64,000 nucleotides of DNA, from contig NC_073359.2 in assembly GCF_027580225.2 (NCBI RefSeq), positions 17,306,001 to 17,370,000 of the forward strand. Reading direction: 5' to 3'. Below are positions 60,224 to 64,000 of the stretch, piece after piece. A program made the translations under genes and the position numbers. The notes below the pieces were generated by a model, which had not been told where the DNA came from, did no database searches, and saw nothing but the letters and a program-made list of their open reading frames with translations. Origin of the DNA: Misgurnus anguillicaudatus. Lineage: Eukaryota > Chordata > Actinopteri > Cypriniformes > Cobitidae. Positions within the stretch are counted from its first letter, which is position 1, and every line of letters starts with the position of its first letter.

Positions 60224-60231
60224 GAGTTTGA

Positions 60232-61247
60232 TAGGGGTGGCACTGCATCGCACGGTTCGACAGTTCATGGCATGCGCAATTGTATGTAGCCTCGTGCCCT
60301 GTATTTGACCTCAGATAGCGTGTTTCCCTTTAGCGAATCGCGCGAAAGAAGAGGTGACTGGTGTGGAGAGTGAGTGCTGCAGGTCATGTTGCGTGTAGAA
60401 ATGGCAAGTGGAAAGGAAGTCTGCCCGGAGTTGGAGGATGCGCCAGCATCGTTTAAGTTTGGTGTGTGGAATTTTTTTTATTTCATGTTACCTATGATGA
60501 CAGCGGAAATAAAACAATAGATAGAACTGCAGTCTATGGGTTGACTGTGTTCGAACACCCACACGCGACCGCCTTCTCTCCGCCCATTTATCTAATCTGA
60601 GCTACCGAACTCAATTGTTCTACTTCTTTTCTGACTTCTGCCTTCTTCCAGAAACACACGGTGAATAGCGCTATTTTTAGCCTTTTGTTGATAAAACGAA
60701 AGCGGCTGATTTCCGCGTAGTTTTATTTTGCTAGCGTGTGAAAGTTGCGCGATCTTATTCATAAATTGCCCCTCAAAGTAATCAGGACAGAAGTGGTCAA
60801 AAGTGGACAAAAGAGACGGATTTAAATATTACAGGTTTAAATGTTATGTTTCTCTCTCGTCTACATATACTCTCTGAAGTATTTAAGCAGCCTCTCAGTG
60901 ATAAATCTAAGAGCTACACTGAAGTTGGGAGTTTGATAAATGTTATCTTGTGTGTTAAAAAGGCACATAAGTTCATGTAGATGGCAATACACAGTCTATT
61001 TTTTTGCCAAATAAATGAAAAGCATGTTGAAATAATCAATGTCAGTTTGTGCATGATTACATGATATAACTTTTTAATACTGTATCCTAAAATATGTATA
61101 ATTAATACATTAATAAGATAATAATACATTTCTGGAGTGTTCAAAAATTAAAAGAAAAAATAACAAGAACCGTACTGAACTGAGAACCGTGACCATAAAA
61201 TCGTGATACGAACCGAGCCGAGGGTTTTGTGAACCGTGCCACCCCTA
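60232..61247. mobile_element. hAT-type element with perfect 8-bp duplication GAGTTTGA
   Basis: The ends TAGGGGTGGCACTGCATCGC and ...TTGTGAACCGTGCCACCCCTA are inverted. They are flanked by GAGTTTGA at 60224-60231 and 61248-61255. It is 1016 bp and contains a partial copy of another element at 60540-60850. No transposase frame. Confidence 0.9.
60540..60850 (+). mobile_element. Internal fragment of the 12217-12921 family inside a hAT element
   Basis: cacacgcgaccgccttctct, then cggtgaatagcgctattttt, closely follows 12428-12860. Both terminal repeats are missing, so it is an internal piece captured or left by deletion. Confidence 0.8.
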
Positions 61248-61304
61248 GAGTTTGATCTTTTTTCCAACATGCATTCTTCCAAATTAAAAAGTTGTTTTAC
61301 ATAT

Positions 61305-61400
61305 TTTATCAGTATGTGTGTTCTCTGGGTATTGAACCTATGACCTTTTGCACAGCAAATAATACATTATTATTTCTTTACCAATTAAGCTACATGAACT
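61305..61400 (-). mobile_element. tRNA-derived SINE, antisense
   Basis: On the minus strand the order is an A-box-like agcttaattggtaaag, then a B-box-like ggttcaatacccagag, matching the copies at 54840 and 62146. Confidence 0.68.
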
Positions 61401-62145
61401 GCATTATGGGAACTATGGCTTGTGTCTCTGTTTCAAAACAAATTTAGCATAATGCTGAAGTGTAATACTTCAGGATAGGATTTTTAAAAACAAAATGCAG
61501 AGTCTTGAGTCTTGTTGGTACAAGCAGGTGTACATTCAGTACAAAGATGACTCCATTCCTACAAGTTTATGATTTCCATGTTGGCATGTTGTGAGTGCAT
61601 CACTTATTCAACTCGTGCTAAGATCTTAACGGCTGCTTGTTACCCACGTACGTGTGGATGTATTACTCGCCAGGTGATATAGGTTACCCTGTTCAAACAA
61701 TAGCAGATAAGGCAGGATCCATTCCTCCTGGAACCCTGCACCAGATCGATGCCCAGATTAAGCCTTTCCCCCTCTGTCCACCACCCAGCTGAGCTCAGCG
61801 ATTGATGCTAATAATTAAAACAGCAGTGGCTAATTACTTCACAGGCTTTGGATGATGTCTGTGTGTGTGGATGTTAAACATGCATTTGAAGACATCAGGT
61901 GAGTAGGGGTTAAACATACTGGAAACATCAGTTTGTGTTTAATTGAATCCTTGTTAACCCTTATCGTGCCAACTTGTTTAGCTTACTTTCATCCAAAGAA
62001 GTATAAAGAAGGTGGTATTTATCATTTTTAGAAATTGTACACCCAAAATGTCCATCCTCTCCTCTGTCCAAATCTCCATACTGTATTTTTTACCGTACTC
62101 ACATTTCTTAAGGATTTTGTTGTACAGTTTGCCATATAAATATTA

Positions 62146-62262
62146 TGTTACTGTAGCTCAATTGGTAGAGCATTTCCTTAGCAAAGTCATGGGTTCGATC
62201 CACACATACTGATAGAAATGTATACCTTAAAGTCACTTTGGATGAAGCATCTGCAATTTTTT
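62146..62262 (+). mobile_element. tRNA-derived SINE, best preserved copy
   Basis: A box tagctcaattggtagagca and B box gggttcgatcc are both recognisable at tRNA-like spacing, followed by the tail aaagtcactttggatgaagc and atctgcaa. No acceptor-stem pairing or anticodon stem was established, so it is not called a tRNA gene. Confidence 0.78.
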
Positions 62263-63223
62263 CAGTCTGTTACTTGTACAAACCTGTTGTGTCACCAATT
62301 TTGCTTTAATATTATATTTTTGTTCCCTTTGGTGTTCGAGAGCCATTGTGAATATAAACTGTTTTGTAAATTTGTGCTCCACACTAGCACAGAAAGACGT
62401 GAATAATGGCAAAATTTTCATTTTAAAGAGAACTATTCCTTTAACAAGATCTGGGATGCATCCGCTTATGTGCTCGAGAGAGCAAGCGAGAGAGATAGCG
62501 CTAGCAAACAGCCAGGCCTATCAAAAGCCACGGGCTCCTTTAAACTCTATCTTAATTCTTCTCTCTCTCTCTTTCACTCCCTGGCCGGGCGAGTGATTGA
62601 CGGCCTGAGGGTTTTAATGGGCACCAGAGAGCGGTAGAGCCAAGGACTGAGTTGTCATGGCAACAAGCCGATTGGGCCTTCTGCCTCTCTACCTGAGCGC
62701 AGTGAAGTCTCGCTCGGTGTGTGCTCGCGCGAGCCACGAATGACTCCCGTAGCTCATCCCTTCCCGCTGACTGGATGCGGTCATTCTGCCCAGTGATTTT
62801 CTCATAGTTCATAGTGTTAATGAAAGTATTTATCCTGCTGCCTTCCGGATTTCCACTCGTTCATATGCTGTGACAATAGACTGCGAGCCATTGTGCTGGT
62901 TAAACCTACACCGGCCGCTGTGTAAACAAAATCTCACCAGCCTGATCTGTCACTCAGCCCCTCCTTCCTCTTAACCAAACATACTCGCCAATCTCTCCAC
63001 CGCATGCAAACACTGTGGCTGGCCCTACCTCACCTGTTATCTACCCCACGCCAGCCTCTGGCTCTATTTTATTCCCCGATTATGAGAAAGTGCGTCCTTG
63101 TGCATGGATGATATGGAAATTCATTGGGTTTCCTGTGATTGACAAGTTTGTGGAAGCGTGTTGATAAAATAAAACTCTTGTCATATAGACTACTAACCCT
63201 TTTGCCGTTTTCGTTTTTCATTG
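62263..63223. other. Intron 4, nothing recognised
   Basis: A CT-rich stretch lies at 62553-62582. No exon, RNA gene or element boundary was supported. Confidence 0.4.
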
Positions 63224-63231
63224 CATACGAG

Positions 63232-63484
63232 TAGTGTTGGGCAGATTGCCCCATTTTGAGATCGTCCTATCGTCAGCCTGTGAGATTGCCGATACACGAT
63301 AGTATTGGGGGCGGGGAAGTAGTTTATTCATTTATTTATTTGTTCATTTTTGACTCATTTATGACAAGGCACTTGATTGGTGGACAAAAAAGAAGCGAGG
63401 AAGAACACTGTCATGACCGCAATCTTCTTAAAACTGATGCCAGACGATAGTGTTACGATACTATCGTCTATCGGCACAACCCTA
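63232..63484. mobile_element. Short hAT-type MITE, 8-bp duplication with one mismatch
   Basis: The ends TAGTGTTGGGCAGATTGCC and ...TCTATCGGCACAACCCTA are inverted and diverged, with acgatagtat motifs inside. The flanks CATACGAG (63224-63231) and CATCCGAG (63485-63492) match at 7 of 8. Confidence 0.8.
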
Positions 63485-63494
63485 CATCCGAGTA

Positions 63495-63953
63495 GGCGCT
63501 TTTCTAAGCGGATTTAAAAGAGGAACTATATTTTATGGCGTAATAGCACTTTTGGGAGTACTTCGACTCTGCGCAGTAACACCCTCCCTCTCCCATTATG
63601 AGAGTGAGAAGGGAAGCGGACTTTTCAGGCGAGTCGAAGTACTCCCAAAAGTGCTATTACGCCATAAAATATAGTTCCTCTTTTAAATCCGCTTAGAAAA
63701 GCGCCACGCTCTATTCTTTACCACCAAACTTGCTCGTCTCAAATAGGAAAAACGTTGATGTGTTTGGTCACTTCTAACTTTATCTCTGATTGGTACCATT
63801 GAATGAATGGGGCTAAGCTAAATGCTATCGAAGTGTCGCAGCACGCTCCAGCGCTTACGTGCACGCACACAGATGATAGAGGAATGTATCAACAATTCTT
63901 AGTTAAGGTAATAACATATTTTAATATTGAAAATGAGTAGACTATTCCTTTAA
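63495..63953 (+). mobile_element. Hairpin (fold-back) element, copy 2, perfect 74-bp arms
   Basis: The arms 63495-63568 and 63632-63705 are exact inverted repeats of 74 bp around a 63-nt loop. The 3' part runs to a TTAA at 63950-63953 and matches 8476-8767. The loop is in the opposite orientation to the copy at 8329. The extra outer arm (ggcgcttttctaagcggatt) is lost on the left side of copy 1. Confidence 0.9.
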
Positions 63954-64000
63954 GATCCAAACAGGGATTAATTTAGAAGCCACCAAACACTTCCATGTTT
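63954..64000 (+). mobile_element. Fragment of the 11901/31429 TTAA MITE at window edge
   Basis: gatccaaacagggattaatt, then agaagccaccaaacacttcc, matches 31589-31630 and lies directly against the end of the hairpin element. The window ends inside it. Confidence 0.75.

Noticed and set aside
62146..62220. tRNA gene
   Set aside because: A- and B-box motifs are present, but the acceptor and anticodon stems do not pair convincingly. The sequence continues into a SINE tail shared with other copies.

Overview
This window looks like vertebrate, and most likely teleost (cyprinid-type), nuclear DNA. It has GT-AG introns, very little coding sequence, and dense DNA transposons: hAT-type with 8-bp target duplications, PIF/Harbinger-type with TWA duplications, and fold-back elements flanked by TTAA. 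It also holds an L2-clade LINE, degenerate tRNA-derived SINEs and large minisatellites. No bacterial-style genes, operons or CRISPR arrays are present.

The only host gene I can support is one plus-strand gene of the SSBP2/3/4 family (LDB1-binding single-stranded DNA-binding proteins). Three consecutive coding exons lie at 10996-11068, 18309-18370 and 24671-24755. They join in phase into 73 residues spanning the LisH/LUFS region. The start-codon exon was not found and probably lies upstream. The exon starting SAAAAPSP, expected next, was not found downstream, so about 39 kb at the right is probably one unfinished intron. The paralogue (2, 3 or 4) cannot be decided from these exons.

The rest is intron. 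Intron 1 (1-10995) holds a nest of hAT > Harbinger > hAT (3971-7695), a perfect hairpin element (8329-8767) and a hAT element with a perfect 8-bp duplication (9315-10269). Intron 2 (11069-18308) has a nested TTAA element (11901-13266), an Angel-like fold-back element, a CA repeat and further MITEs. Intron 3 (18371-24670) has a composite element at 21319-23524. Intron 4 (24756 onward) has hAT copies with target duplications at 27227, 29322, 31990, 60232 and 63232; a palindromic TTAA element inside the 31990 copy; a 14-bp minisatellite (about 35.0-39.3 kb); a 5'-truncated L2 with an uninterrupted 770-codon reverse-transcriptase frame (40766-43223); Harbinger-type elements at 43339 and 51044; a 0.7-kb tandem duplication (45735-47168); and a second minisatellite (57282-59560).

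The most informative observations are structural. Two copies of one hairpin element carry the loop in opposite orientation between perfect arms. One TTAA insertion has its empty site preserved in another copy of its host element in the same window. The L2 interrupts a recognisable MITE fragment. A SINE-tail segment has been swept into a minisatellite higher-order repeat. The very long open frames at 35-39 kb and 57-59 kb are by-products of repeat units that lack stop codons.
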